Positions 8,640-17,660 of a stretch of DNA of 61,797 bases are shown here, in pieces. Numbering within the stretch: the stretch's first letter is position 1; every line of letters starts with the position of its first letter. The stretch is from an uncultured Eubacteriales bacterium (GTDB taxonomy: Bacteria > Bacillota > Clostridia > Lachnospirales > Lachnospiraceae). The stretch lies in the NCBI GenBank assembly GCA_949284175.1, contig CASDVE010000019.1:1-61797 (forward strand). The letters are read 5' to 3'. The notes under the pieces are model-generated. The model saw only the letters and a list, made by a program, of their open reading frames with translations. It had not been told where the DNA came from and made no database searches. The position numbers were made by a program, and so were the translations under genes.

Positions 8640-9620
8640 TTACGTTGTTTCTCTCTTAATTAACTCTGGTAATATCGTTAATGTCTTTAATTCTTGTTTC
8701 TTTGTCATGGCATCGAGCAATAACTGTACCGTTAATTCGCTTAAAACTTCTCCCTTATTATTGACAGTCGTAAGTTCTGGATTACAAATAAAAGAGTACT
8801 CAGAATTATTACATCCTGTTAAAGCAATATCCTCTGGTATCCTAAGCCCCATTTTTCTCCATGTGTTCATCGCTCCAACCGCAGTTAAGTCCTCTTCAAA
8901 CACAACCCCATCATATCCTTTTTGATATAAAATCTTCGCAATATCTGCTCCGCCTTTCATACCATAGGTTGTACGATATACATGTTCCTTCGCATCTTCA
9001 TATCCTAATCTTTGCATTTCTCTTAAAAATCCTCGCATTTTTCTATCTGCTGAATTCGTATGCTTATCTATAATATGAGCGATTTTTTTACATCCTCTTT
9101 CATGCAAATGTTTCGTTGCCAATTCCATTCCATATCCCTCATCTACAAGAACGGAATATACGTTTTCTCGCTCAATCTTTCCATTTGCCATTACAATTGG
9201 TGTATCGCTTAATAGATTCATCATTTCGTCATCACAAAGATAATTAAAAATAGAACCAACTAAAATAATTCCATCCACTTTTCGTTTTGAAAGCATTTTC
9301 AGATATCTTCTACAAGCCTCTTGCTTTTCTCCAGTATTGCAGACAAATACCATATAACCTAATTCTGACAGTTGTTGTTCCATGATATAAGATGTGAGCG
9401 CATAATGTGGAACTCGTATATCTACAACAATAATTGCAACTGTTTTCATAGAACCAGAGACTAATCCCCTTGCAATCTCACTAGGCTGATATTCATTTTT
9501 ATCTAACACCTCTTGAATTTTTTTTCTTGTTTTCTCACTTACATATCCTTTATTATTTAACACTCTAGATACGGTTGTAATTGATACTCCTGCTTCCTTT
9601 GCAATATCATATATATTCAT
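8640..9620 (-). CDS. LacI-family transcriptional regulator
   Basis: This regulator has an N-terminal LacI helix-turn-helix (IYDIAKEAGVSITTVSRVLNNKGYVSEKT, residues 3-31), a hinge helix (IARGLVSG), and a periplasmic-binding-protein-like effector domain to residue 326. It probably senses the imported sugar-like substrate or a phosphorylated intermediate. It lies inside the run of co-oriented catabolic genes, 21 bases before the kinase. It may act, together with or instead of CcpA, at the palindromic LacI-type site at 14000-14013 upstream of the first operon gene; this last point is inference. Confidence 0.9.
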   Translation of the reverse strand: MNIYDIAKEAGVSITTVSRVLNNKGYVSEKTRKKIQEVLDKNEYQPSEIARGLVSGSMKTVAIIVVDIRVPHYALTSYIMEQQLSELGYMVFVCNTGEKQEACRRYLKMLSKRKVDGIILVGSIFNYLCDDEMMNLLSDTPIVMANGKIERENVYSVLVDEGYGMELATKHLHERGCKKIAHIIDKHTNSADRKMRGFLREMQRLGYEDAKEHVYRTTYGMKGGADIAKILYQKGYDGVVFEEDLTAVGAMNTWRKMGLRIPEDIALTGCNNSEYSFICNPELTTVNNKGEVLSELTVQLLLDAMTKKQELKTLTILPELIKRETT

Positions 9621-9674
9621 TTGCCCTATCCTCTAAATTTTATTCTTCTATTCAGCATACACAAACTATTTTTC

Positions 9675-10400
9675 CTATAAAACTCCTGATTCTTCTATCC
9701 CTTGTATACCAGTAGCCTCTAAAATTTCCTCATATAACAAACTTGCCATCTCTTCTTGATAACAAAACATCAAAAGTACATCCATTACATAAGGTGAAAA
9801 AGGAATCTGCAAGAGCTCTTTCGCAAAAGCCATAGCTCCTATTTCGCTTAAGCAAACAATTTTTGACTTATTAGAAAATGGCTTTCTCCATAACTCTATT
9901 TTCTCTGTCTGCGTATAAATACTCTTTTTCTTTTGGTACTCGATCCCATGAAATAATTCATGGGCCATTAGCAACTCTTTTATTTGCAAGTTTTTAAGAT
10001 ATTGTTCTAATTGATTCTCTTTTATAAGTACCTCTGCTTTTTTCACACAATCCGAATAGATCAGTATTTCATTTGGTTCTGTATACTGTGCCAAAACCAC
10101 ATATTCTCCGCCAATTGGCTCATCTGATGTATGCAAGCAAAACCCGTTTTCCATGATTATCTCTTCTATCGTCTTATTCGGGTATTGCTCTTTCAAAAGC
10201 TTTGCCTCTTCTTGTCCACATTGATACGCTTTTTGGATGTATTTTATTTTCTGTTCTTTTGTAAACTTTCTTTCTAGTGGTTCATGGTAAAAAGCATATA
10301 TTCCCCATTGATTCTCCGTCAAATGCACAAGCTTTCCTAGCATTTCATCAATGGGATAAACTTTTTCTATTATCTCTTGTTCCCTCTCTACCTTGAACAT
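9675..10400 (-). CDS. HExxH-containing protein of unknown family (putative metallopeptidase)
   Basis: I do not recognise the family. The 241-residue protein has a clear zinc-binding motif LLMAHELFHGIEYQ near residues 145-158 and a downstream glutamate-rich helix (SEIGAMAFAKELL near 187) that could supply the third ligand, as in gluzincin-like or ImmA-like folds. There is no signal peptide or membrane segment, so it should be cytoplasmic. It lies 46 bases after the hydantoinase gene, with GGAGG before the ATG, so it is probably co-transcribed with catabolic genes. It might be a metal-dependent hydrolase acting on the same substrate, but nothing in the sequence shows which. Confidence 0.6.
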   Translation of the reverse strand: MFKVEREQEIIEKVYPIDEMLGKLVHLTENQWGIYAFYHEPLERKFTKEQKIKYIQKAYQCGQEEAKLLKEQYPNKTIEEIIMENGFCLHTSDEPIGGEYVVLAQYTEPNEILIYSDCVKKAEVLIKENQLEQYLKNLQIKELLMAHELFHGIEYQKKKSIYTQTEKIELWRKPFSNKSKIVCLSEIGAMAFAKELLQIPFSPYVMDVLLMFCYQEEMASLLYEEILEATGIQGIEESGVL

Positions 10401-10446
10401 ATACTACCTCCATCTTACTTCTCTTGTGAACAAACAATATATTTGT

Positions 10447-12576
10447 CTATGCTTGACTTTTCGCTCCTACAATGACAATCTCTTCATTTGGATCAATAGA
10501 CTGCATTTCCACATCAATCAACATAAGGATCTGCTCTAACTCACCAGAACCATTAAAATCCATAACTCTTGCTCTGGCACATATATAATAGTCTGGGCGC
10601 AAAATGGCATCCGCTTTATAAATTGCTAGTTCCTCCCAAAGTCTTGCTATAACACTTCTATAAGAGGTTGCTTTTGTTGCAACTGCCACCCCATCTGTTC
10701 TTTGCACTTTGATAAAGCCCTTTTTATCCAGAATACGAAGTGGATTTTTTCCTTTTTCTTCTGCTTGATAAACATAGAAATTCGGAAGTTGGCATACAAG
10801 TTCAATTTCATTTTCTTCTTTTCTTAAATCAGTTGCTGCCAACGCTCGGGCTTCAGACTCTGAACATTCTTTCATTAAATCCGCTGTCTTAACTTCTGTC
10901 GATCCAAGCGCAATCGCTGTCAACTTAGAAGTTTGAGGATCGATTTCAATATGAACTTCTACGGTATCTGGAGATGCTCCACTTTCCACTGCCTTATCAA
11001 TCGCTTCACGCTTAATATTCCGAATATCCTCTGGTGTAGGATTTGGCACAACACGCTCTACAACATCCCGAACCATAGCAAGTGCCACTCCAATGGAAGA
11101 TATTACTTCTGCGTTTTCTGGCACATTATAATTGATATTCATTTTTTTTGCACAAAAACCGATTAAGGATGTAGCGCCTCCTCCAACTCCTACAAGAGAA
11201 ATTTGATCATGTTCTAGTTTATACTTTTCAGCTAGTTCTAAAATAACTGGACTGATTTTTTCATAAGCCCTCGTTAAAATCTGTGTTGCTACCTCTTCAA
11301 TCGACACTCCAAGATAATCTGCCATTGGCTGCATTGCTTTTCTCGCCGAATTAACATTTCCATAGGAAAAATGTTCTGGCTTTACAAGCCCCAACACATT
11401 TGCTGCACAAGAGTTCGTAATCGTAATTCTTTTTCCATTCTTTAATCGAATTGCAACGTAGTCGGCTGGATCTCCTTCTTTTGGAGAAAATAGTTCAAGC
11501 TGTGGATCGACAATTTCTTCTTCATCGGTAAAGACTGCATAGTCAAGTCCCGCAATATGTGCAGAACGTGGCCCTACATCTGTAACACCATTTTTATTCA
11601 GTCGAATCATGCTTCCACCTGCAACACCAAGAACTCGTACATCTAACGAAGTAATATAAGTTCTGTGTCCACCTACAATCGAATAATCAATGGCAGGACG
11701 TCCATTTTTAATCACTCCGATATTGGTTGTTGTTCCACCAACTTCAAAATACACACCATTAGAGGCTCTTAGATACATTAAGGAGCCCATAACAGAAGCT
11801 GCCGGTCCAGATAGCATGGTAAGCACTGGTCGTTTTTTCATTTCATTAATTTCCATAACGCCACCATCACCACGCATAATCATAAGTGGCACTTTCACTC
11901 CTGCACTTTTTACACTTTCCTCTGTGGAATTTGCTGTATTTAACATTTTAGGCAAAATACTAGCATTAATGGCAGCTGTTCTTGTCCTTCTCGTCAGACC
12001 ATATAACTTCGTAATATCAGAAGCAATGCTCGTTTCCATGCCCATTTCGCCTTTTGTCACATCGTAGATCGCTTGCTCACTGCTCATATCATCTACACCA
12101 AACGCTTCTGAGGCCACAAACACTTGAGCGCCTTCTTTTTTTAATTTTTCTGCTGTTTTTTTGATGTTGTCGTGATTTAATTTATTTTCTTTGATAAAGG
12201 CATTACAAATATGAATTTTTCTTCCAGAGCCTAAGTCAATGTCTTTTAATTTTGTCTGTGCCCTCGCAAGCACTCCCTCTATTCCTCCTCTAGCACTTCC
12301 AATTACCCCTACTTTTGCAACATCCCCCTCAATTAAAGCATTCGTCGCCTGTGTTGTACTATGCGCAACAAAAATAACTTCTTCTGGTTCAATACTATTT
12401 TCTTTTAAACAATTTTGAAATGCCTGAACAACTCCTGTGGCAACTCCATATTGATCATCATGGGTTGTCTTAACAGAAGATTTTCCAATAATTTCATGTG
12501 TTGCATTATCAATGGCTACGGCTTTTGTATGCGTACCCCCAACATCAATTCCCATCCTTACTTTTCTATCACCCAT
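10447..12576 (-). CDS. hyuA: Hydantoinase/oxoprolinase family protein (HyuA-like)
   Basis: HyuA-type proteins are ATP-dependent ring-opening amidases acting on hydantoins, 5-oxoproline or related lactams. Visible features are the N-terminal actin-like phosphate loop MGIDVGGTHTKAVAID near residue 8, HSTTQATNALIEG near 75-87, the central MRGDGGVMEINEMKKRPVLTMLSGPAASVMG near 237-267, and VGVGGGATSLIG near 470. The length (about 709 residues) fits the HyuA half; no HyuB partner is present. I chose the ATG at 12576 because GGAGG sits eight bases upstream; an ATG at 12591 (five residues longer) is also possible. It lies between a permease and an HExxH protein in one probable operon. Confidence 0.85.
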   Translation of the reverse strand: MGDRKVRMGIDVGGTHTKAVAIDNATHEIIGKSSVKTTHDDQYGVATGVVQAFQNCLKENSIEPEEVIFVAHSTTQATNALIEGDVAKVGVIGSARGGIEGVLARAQTKLKDIDLGSGRKIHICNAFIKENKLNHDNIKKTAEKLKKEGAQVFVASEAFGVDDMSSEQAIYDVTKGEMGMETSIASDITKLYGLTRRTRTAAINASILPKMLNTANSTEESVKSAGVKVPLMIMRGDGGVMEINEMKKRPVLTMLSGPAASVMGSLMYLRASNGVYFEVGGTTTNIGVIKNGRPAIDYSIVGGHRTYITSLDVRVLGVAGGSMIRLNKNGVTDVGPRSAHIAGLDYAVFTDEEEIVDPQLELFSPKEGDPADYVAIRLKNGKRITITNSCAANVLGLVKPEHFSYGNVNSARKAMQPMADYLGVSIEEVATQILTRAYEKISPVILELAEKYKLEHDQISLVGVGGGATSLIGFCAKKMNINYNVPENAEVISSIGVALAMVRDVVERVVPNPTPEDIRNIKREAIDKAVESGASPDTVEVHIEIDPQTSKLTAIALGSTEVKTADLMKECSESEARALAATDLRKEENEIELVCQLPNFYVYQAEEKGKNPLRILDKKGFIKVQRTDGVAVATKATSYRSVIARLWEELAIYKADAILRPDYYICARARVMDFNGSGELEQILMLIDVEMQSIDPNEEIVIVGAKSQA

Positions 12577-12603
12577 ATTGTGTTCCTCCATAATCTATAC
12601 CTC

Positions 12604-13956
12604 TCAACCAAACATGACATAAATCATCGCCTGAAGAATAATACAAATAATCCAGCCAACTCCTGCACTCAACTTTAAATATTCTTTCGTGGAAACCTTT
12701 GAATAATTGACTCCCCATATAATCCATGATTGTGTGATACAACAAGAAACATTCATAACAGTACTTGGAATAATAATAAGCGGTGCAAGATAAGCAGTAC
12801 TAAATCCAATTCCTTTTAAAATTCCAAGTGTGGCTGCACCACATCCAAATAAAGTCAGAGGGCCTCGAAACATTCCCATAAGAGAAATAATGGCAAATAC
12901 AATACTAATCACTAGCGTATTATTTGGTATAATTCCTCCTAATAACGCATTGAAATATGGCACACAAAGTTCTGCTGCTTTGTTAAACATTGGGAGCATT
13001 AATAAGAACCCTACTAAAGGTGCAGTATCTACAACACCATCAAAAAAGTCTTTATTAATCATACGACAAGTTTGAGACCAATTTTTGATTTTACCACAAG
13101 TAAATAAAGCATAAAAACTTCCAAGAATGAATCCAAGAATAATTGGAACATGAAATACAATAAGCAGTATAACTGGAATAATTGGCGCAATTAATGCCAC
13201 CCCTGGAGCATTGTCAGCACGTCGTCTCTGCTTCGCAGCAGTAGCAACTACTGCCCAACGATGTACTTTTTTTTGCTTAGAAAGAACCAACACCATAACA
13301 ATTACCACTACAACTTGAATCAGCAGTGCATAAATCCCCCATGATATATGTTGTTCATATGTATATAACGTTTTTCCATCCTCTCCTAAGAAAAAGGCAG
13401 AATATTGTCCATAAAGCACAGGATTTACAAACATTCCAGCTCCAACACTTAACATAAAAGCGCAAGTGGCAAGTACTTTTGGAATCCCTAATGACATAAA
13501 AATTGGCAGTACAATAACTCCAATGGCTACAACTGCTCCTGCTCCAAATATGGATGAAAAACATGCTGTTGTTACAATACAAAGTAAAATACAAGTAATT
13601 GCTGGTTTATCTCCTCCAAGTTCTGTTGTGGTTCTAATCAACGTAGATGCAATTCCTGTATTCATAAGAACACGCCCAAACCACGCCCCAAATACAACAT
13701 TTACAAGGACAGAACCCCAGCCTTCTGGTCCACTTTGGAATACTTTATTGAGCGCCTCTGTCCATGTGATACTGATGGCATCTTTATTGGCTGAAATAAA
13801 CTCAGGATTTGTAACAAATGTATTTCCAATCATCGGTAATATAGTCCAAATTACTCCCATAACAAAGATTCCAAGCATTAAATTTCCACCTCGCACTGCA
13901 TACACAACTAACCCAAAGAAGGAAATCAATAATAAAATCCCCACTACATACTCCAT
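12604..13956 (-). CDS. Multi-pass permease, probable substrate importer of the hyuA operon
   Basis: This is a 450-residue integral membrane protein with about 11-12 hydrophobic segments, two pseudo-symmetric halves, and glycine-rich re-entrant-like stretches (FSSIFGAGAVVAIG near 135, LSVGAGMFVNPVLYG near 170). These are reminiscent of ion-transporter-superfamily carriers such as the GntP/CitMHS/DcuC types. Specificity is unknown. It is the first gene of the operon, with AGGAGG before its ATG, and precedes hyuA by 27 bases, so it probably imports the compound that the operon degrades. Confidence 0.75.
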   Translation of the reverse strand: MEYVVGILLLISFFGLVVYAVRGGNLMLGIFVMGVIWTILPMIGNTFVTNPEFISANKDAISITWTEALNKVFQSGPEGWGSVLVNVVFGAWFGRVLMNTGIASTLIRTTTELGGDKPAITCILLCIVTTACFSSIFGAGAVVAIGVIVLPIFMSLGIPKVLATCAFMLSVGAGMFVNPVLYGQYSAFFLGEDGKTLYTYEQHISWGIYALLIQVVVVIVMVLVLSKQKKVHRWAVVATAAKQRRRADNAPGVALIAPIIPVILLIVFHVPIILGFILGSFYALFTCGKIKNWSQTCRMINKDFFDGVVDTAPLVGFLLMLPMFNKAAELCVPYFNALLGGIIPNNTLVISIVFAIISLMGMFRGPLTLFGCGAATLGILKGIGFSTAYLAPLIIIPSTVMNVSCCITQSWIIWGVNYSKVSTKEYLKLSAGVGWIICIILQAMIYVMFG

Positions 13957-13999
13957 AAATATACCTCCTATTTATTTTAATTTTTTTCAAAATATTTTA

Positions 14000-14013
14000 T
14001 GCAAGCGCTTTCA
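14000..14013. promoter_or_regulatory. cre / LacI-type operator at the start of the permease-hyuA operon
   Basis: TGCAAGCGCTTTCA matches the catabolite-responsive element consensus TGNAANCGNTNNCA at every fixed position. It lies just downstream of the -10 box at 14022-14027, covering the expected transcription start, so a bound repressor would block initiation. CcpA is the obvious ligand; the operon's own LacI protein is an alternative. Confidence 0.7.
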
Positions 14014-14021
14014 TATTTCTG

Positions 14022-14049
14022 ATTATACGATCAAATTAAAAAAAGTCAA
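14022..14049 (-). promoter_or_regulatory. Promoter of the permease-hyuA-hxl operon
   Basis: On the minus strand TTGACT (14049-14044) is followed after 16 bases by a perfect TATAAT (14027-14022), 66 bases before the permease start codon. Beyond it, up to 14227, the sequence is AT-rich with no supported gene. Confidence 0.65.
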
Positions 14050-14227
14050 TGTATTTTATCTGTATTTAATTCATTTTGTCGAATTATATACCTTTATATC
14101 ATTATTTTTGTGTATATTTTTATTTTTAAAAATTTTATTATCAGAGTTTTTTACGAAAAATTTTGATATTTTTTGTGCATTTTTCAGTTTTATCAATTTA
14201 TCAAAAAGTATTTATTTTACAAACAAA

Positions 14228-14272
14228 AAACTGTCATCTCATAACCAATATCGATTATGAGATGGCAGTTTT
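14228..14272 (-). terminator. Rho-independent terminator downstream of nadE
   Basis: A 17-bp stem (AAACTG.CATCTCATAA, one G-T pair) with a 10-base loop is followed on the minus strand by six T residues. It ends the NAD operon. The 175 bases between the nadE stop and this stem contain only a 24-codon minus frame starting near 14370 without a good ribosome site, possibly a gene remnant. Confidence 0.75.
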
Positions 14273-14446
14273 CTCATGTTTTTATAATAGAGATATTACA
14301 TCTTCTAATGGAATAACACAATATCACGCTCCACATTTAGCTGTTCTAATAATTTTTGCTCGAATCTTGTTATCATCATATGACCTATGGAGTATAGAAC
14401 AGATATACTTTTTTCTACTGGGGAAAAACAGGCGAAAATGAAAGAA

Positions 14447-15220
14447 TTATTCCATCTCAGAATATTGGAAGGATGCCATAGGACGTAGCTTATGCAGATT
14501 CTGATTATGAAGGAAGTCGATTTTGGCTTTTATTACAGGATCCGCACAAATGCCAGATAAAATATAGTGATCTAATGTATCGTAAGAAAAGCCCAACTTT
14601 TTTTCATCGCTTTGTCCACTGAGCCCATCTGTGGGGACTTTTTCTATTAGCCGCTCTGGAAGTTTTAAAACGCTTCCGATCTGTTTTACTTCATGTACAA
14701 GAAAATTCGATAACGGACTAAAGTCACCCGCAGCATCACCATATTTTGTAGAATATCCCACATAATCTTCCGATCTGTTACAGGTGTTGACAACTCGTCC
14801 TCCGTATGGAAGAGATTGGGCTATGGCGTATAAAGTAGCCATTCTGATTCTTGGAGGCAGATTGATTTCCGTATCTAAGGGAACCTGTGGCTGCCCCCTG
14901 ATTTTCTCAAATTCTGGATTGTAGAACAGAGACTTTTTCAATTGAGTTACCGTAGGTAATATATCAACTTCCAAAAAAGGAATGTCCAAATGCCTAACTA
15001 ATAGCCTAGCATCTTCAATATCTGATTGCTCCCCATTGGGCATTAACACACCAACGACTCTCTTAGGTCCTAAAGCATTTGCACATAAAGCAGCTGCAAC
15101 ACTAGAATCTTTTCCGCCTGAAATGCCAATAACTGCACAACAATTTCTTCCATTTTCTTCAAAATAGTTGTGAATCCAGTTTATCAATTCTTTTGTTATT
15201 CTCTCCGGATTATGTAGCAT
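14447..15220 (-). CDS. nadE: NAD(+) synthetase (ammonia-dependent type)
   Basis: NadE converts nicotinate adenine dinucleotide to NAD with ATP and ammonia. The PP-loop motif GISGGKDSSVAAALC is near residues 34-48, a second nucleotide contact is in VVGVLMPNGEQSD, and the C-terminal half has the family signature TCNRSEDYVGYSTKYGDAAGDFSPL and PTDGLSGQSDEKKLGFSYD. There is no N-terminal glutaminase domain, so free ammonia is the likely donor. The ATG at 15220 has GGGAGGT five bases upstream; the longer frame has no such site. It overlaps the end of pncB by 11 bases. Confidence 0.93.
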   Translation of the reverse strand: MLHNPERITKELINWIHNYFEENGRNCCAVIGISGGKDSSVAAALCANALGPKRVVGVLMPNGEQSDIEDARLLVRHLDIPFLEVDILPTVTQLKKSLFYNPEFEKIRGQPQVPLDTEINLPPRIRMATLYAIAQSLPYGGRVVNTCNRSEDYVGYSTKYGDAAGDFSPLSNFLVHEVKQIGSVLKLPERLIEKVPTDGLSGQSDEKKLGFSYDTLDHYILSGICADPVIKAKIDFLHNQNLHKLRPMASFQYSEME

Positions 15221-16685
15221 AAGCACCTCCCATTTTATTTTTTCCATTTTCAGAAAGCATGTTCATTTTTAATTCATAATATGCTGGACTCATATTGAGA
15301 TAATGTTTGTGAGGATTTTCAAAACGTTTCTCCTCCTCCCAAATTTCCGTTTCAAGCTGACTTTTTACATAATTTCGAATAGCATTCAGATTTTGACGTT
15401 TCCCAACAAATTTTCCATCCCGAATGACAGGCTGTTGTAACTCCTTTGCGGTACACTCCGTAAAATAGCGATTTTTCCACGGCTTTTTGGGATCTACATA
15501 CCGATATGGTTTTGTAAAGTCCACTTCTTCCCATGCCAGTGTAATAAGATCTGCAATGGCTTTTCCCTCTTTATTGTATATTCTGTAAACTTTTTTTCTA
15601 CCAGGATTTGTAATTTTTTCTATGGATTCCGACAACTTGATTCGCGGACTGCAAACTCCTTGCTTCTCCACTGCGGCAATTTTGTATACGGCACCAAAAA
15701 CGGGATCACTCTTAGCTGTAATCAGTCGTTCCCCCACGCCAAAGGAATCAATACAGCCACCTTGTTCCAAAATAGAACGAATGGTATACTCATCTAAACT
15801 GTTAGAGGCAATAATTTTACAATCTGTAAGTCCTGCTTCATCCAGCATATGACGTACTTTTTTCGAAAGATAAGCAAGATCTCCAGAATCCAGTCTGACT
15901 CCTTTCAATCGTTTTCCCATAGGGTGAAGGACTTCCTTTGCTGTGCGGATCGCATTAGGGAGTCCAGATTCTAGCACATCATAGGTGTCTACTAATAATA
16001 TAGTTTCATCAGGATATGCTTTTGCGTACTTGCAAAAAGCGGTGTATTCGTCATCATAGTACATCACCCAGCTGTGCGCCATCGTTCCGCTTACTGGAAT
16101 CTGAAATTCCTTTCCTGCCATTACAGTAGCAGTGCTTCCAACTCCACCAATATAGGCAGCCCTCGCTCCATAGGTCGCTGCATCAATATTATGTGCACGC
16201 CTTGCCCCAAAATCGGAAATACTTCGTCCCAAAGCTGCTTTTACCATCCGAGCGGCCTTTGTAGCAACCAAAGACTGATGATTAATCTGGGCAAGAATTA
16301 CCGTTTCTATAATTTGAGCATCCAACAAGGAAGCGGTAACCGTAAGAATCGGTTCTTCTGGATACATAATAGTTCCTTCTGGGAAAGCATCTATATTTCC
16401 ACGAAAACGATACCCTTTCAAATATTCTAAAAAACCATCCTGAAAAAGACCAAGAGAACGAAAATATGCAATATCTTGCTCATCAAAGTGTATACCTTCG
16501 ATATATTCCACAATTTGCTCTAACCCTGCAAAAACGGAAAACCCTCCACCATCTGGATTCTTGCGATAAAACACATCAAACGTTACTCTATTCATGGCGT
16601 TTCCATCTATAAAATAACCATTCGCCATAGTCATTTCATATAAATCCATCATCATGCTAATATTTCTTTTTCCACTTCTAATCAT
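15210..16685 (-). CDS. pncB: Nicotinate phosphoribosyltransferase
   Basis: PncB joins nicotinate to PRPP, the entry step of the Preiss-Handler route to NAD. The 491-residue protein has the N-terminal signature MDLYEMTMANGYF, the pyridine-contact segment FYRKNPDGGGFSVFAGLE, the phosphoribosyl-transfer region DFGARRAHNIDAATYGARAAYIGG near 158-181, and GVRLDSGDLAYLSKKVR near 246. Length fits the Gram-positive PncB family. AAAGGAGGG lies seven bases before the ATG. Its start overlaps the stop of a nicotinamidase remnant, and nadE follows, so the operon is dedicated to NAD salvage. Confidence 0.93.
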   Translation of the reverse strand: MIRSGKRNISMMMDLYEMTMANGYFIDGNAMNRVTFDVFYRKNPDGGGFSVFAGLEQIVEYIEGIHFDEQDIAYFRSLGLFQDGFLEYLKGYRFRGNIDAFPEGTIMYPEEPILTVTASLLDAQIIETVILAQINHQSLVATKAARMVKAALGRSISDFGARRAHNIDAATYGARAAYIGGVGSTATVMAGKEFQIPVSGTMAHSWVMYYDDEYTAFCKYAKAYPDETILLVDTYDVLESGLPNAIRTAKEVLHPMGKRLKGVRLDSGDLAYLSKKVRHMLDEAGLTDCKIIASNSLDEYTIRSILEQGGCIDSFGVGERLITAKSDPVFGAVYKIAAVEKQGVCSPRIKLSESIEKITNPGRKKVYRIYNKEGKAIADLITLAWEEVDFTKPYRYVDPKKPWKNRYFTECTAKELQQPVIRDGKFVGKRQNLNAIRNYVKSQLETEIWEEEKRFENPHKHYLNMSPAYYELKMNMLSENGKNKMGGAYAT

Positions 16686-16808
16686 TCATATCCCTCCTTT
16701 CTACATGAATCAGACAGCTCTCCATGCTTTGTAAAGCGGCTTCATGCTTTTTGGGTGTGGTTCCAGCGCAACACGAAGCATCCACAAAAATCGGTATACA
16801 TCGTTTTC
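16678..16808 (-). pseudogene. C-terminal remnant of a nicotinamidase-like cysteine hydrolase
   Basis: In one minus frame the gap between the third sirtuin gene and pncB reads IPIFVDASCCAGTTPKKHEAALQSMESCLI. This matches the C-terminal signature of isochorismatase-family cysteine hydrolases (C-C-A-G-[VT]-T-P...H..AL..M.SC). Only about 40 codons remain, the N-terminal catalytic part is absent, and no start codon precedes it. The remnant ends at a TAG that overlaps the pncB start, the arrangement expected if a pncA-like gene once sat directly upstream of pncB. Identification is from pattern recognition only. Confidence 0.6.
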
Positions 16809-16817
16809 TATCATTTC

Positions 16818-17660
16818 TTACCTCACTTTAAGAATACCATCAAGGGCTGTAGCAATATCTCCGTCTACACCAATGGATTTTGCAGCAATTTCAGCAGGAA
16901 TATAGACTTCCCCTTTGTTAAAGGTAATATAAGTCGCCTGAGGTTGTGCTGCGGTAAGTTCCATCAGTGGCTTTTTAATCATGTTATTTCGCCAACCTAC
17001 ACCAAATTCTAAAATGACCAATTTCTTTCCATCATACTTCTGAATAAACTTCTGATAGTCCTGCACTTTCTGTCGAAAATGTTCTGTTTGGAAAAAGAAA
17101 TTACTATCTGCAATATTAGTCGTCATAAAATCCCCACACTTAGGACAGCGTGGAATCAAGGAAGCTGGAACACGTCCGTCTTTTTCAGCTTCTGCTAAAC
17201 GTAGGATATTATTGCGGTTTTCATAAACATCTTCACAACACCATGACCCACAGCGTAGCTGTGTCATTCTGCCTTCCATTTCAAATACCTTTTCCCTAGA
17301 AAATCCGACGGGAACAAAATGATCCTCTGTATTGGAGGTCAGCACATAATAATCTTTCTCTTTGATTAGTGTATACAGATTCTTCATCATCTGAGAGGGT
17401 TGTTCTAGGTAGCTTTTTTTACTAATAAGCCGACTGAAAAATGCCCATCTCACCTCTTCTGAAGGAAACTGAAAAAAAGAACCCTGTAAAATGCTGTGAA
17501 TTCCATATTGGGAACGAAAGTCTCCGAAATTTTTCTGAAACCAAGCATTATCCGTAAAAATATTATAGCCTTCTGAAATAGACAGTCCATTGCTAGCACC
17601 GATTAAGATGGCATCCGCGTCTTGAATCGCAGTTTTGATTTTCTGATATAATTCCGTCAT
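16818..17660 (-). CDS. Sirtuin-like protein, degenerate third paralogue
   Basis: This 280-residue protein is a clear paralogue of the next two genes, with a Sir2 Rossmann fold (DADAILIGASNGLSISEGYN near 14-33) and a four-cysteine zinc site (LRCGSWC ... PRCPKCG). Key positions are altered: the NAD motif reads TSNTEDHF instead of TTNxDxQ, and the catalytic histidine position of classical sirtuins is glutamate (FEMEGRMTQLRC). NAD chemistry may therefore be changed or lost. It starts at ATG 17660, whose ATGA overlaps the stop of the preceding paralogue. It is the last sirtuin of three and precedes the nicotinamidase remnant and pncB. Confidence 0.75.
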   Translation of the reverse strand: MTELYQKIKTAIQDADAILIGASNGLSISEGYNIFTDNAWFQKNFGDFRSQYGIHSILQGSFFQFPSEEVRWAFFSRLISKKSYLEQPSQMMKNLYTLIKEKDYYVLTSNTEDHFVPVGFSREKVFEMEGRMTQLRCGSWCCEDVYENRNNILRLAEAEKDGRVPASLIPRCPKCGDFMTTNIADSNFFFQTEHFRQKVQDYQKFIQKYDGKKLVILEFGVGWRNNMIKKPLMELTAAQPQATYITFNKGEVYIPAEIAAKSIGVDGDIATALDGILKVR

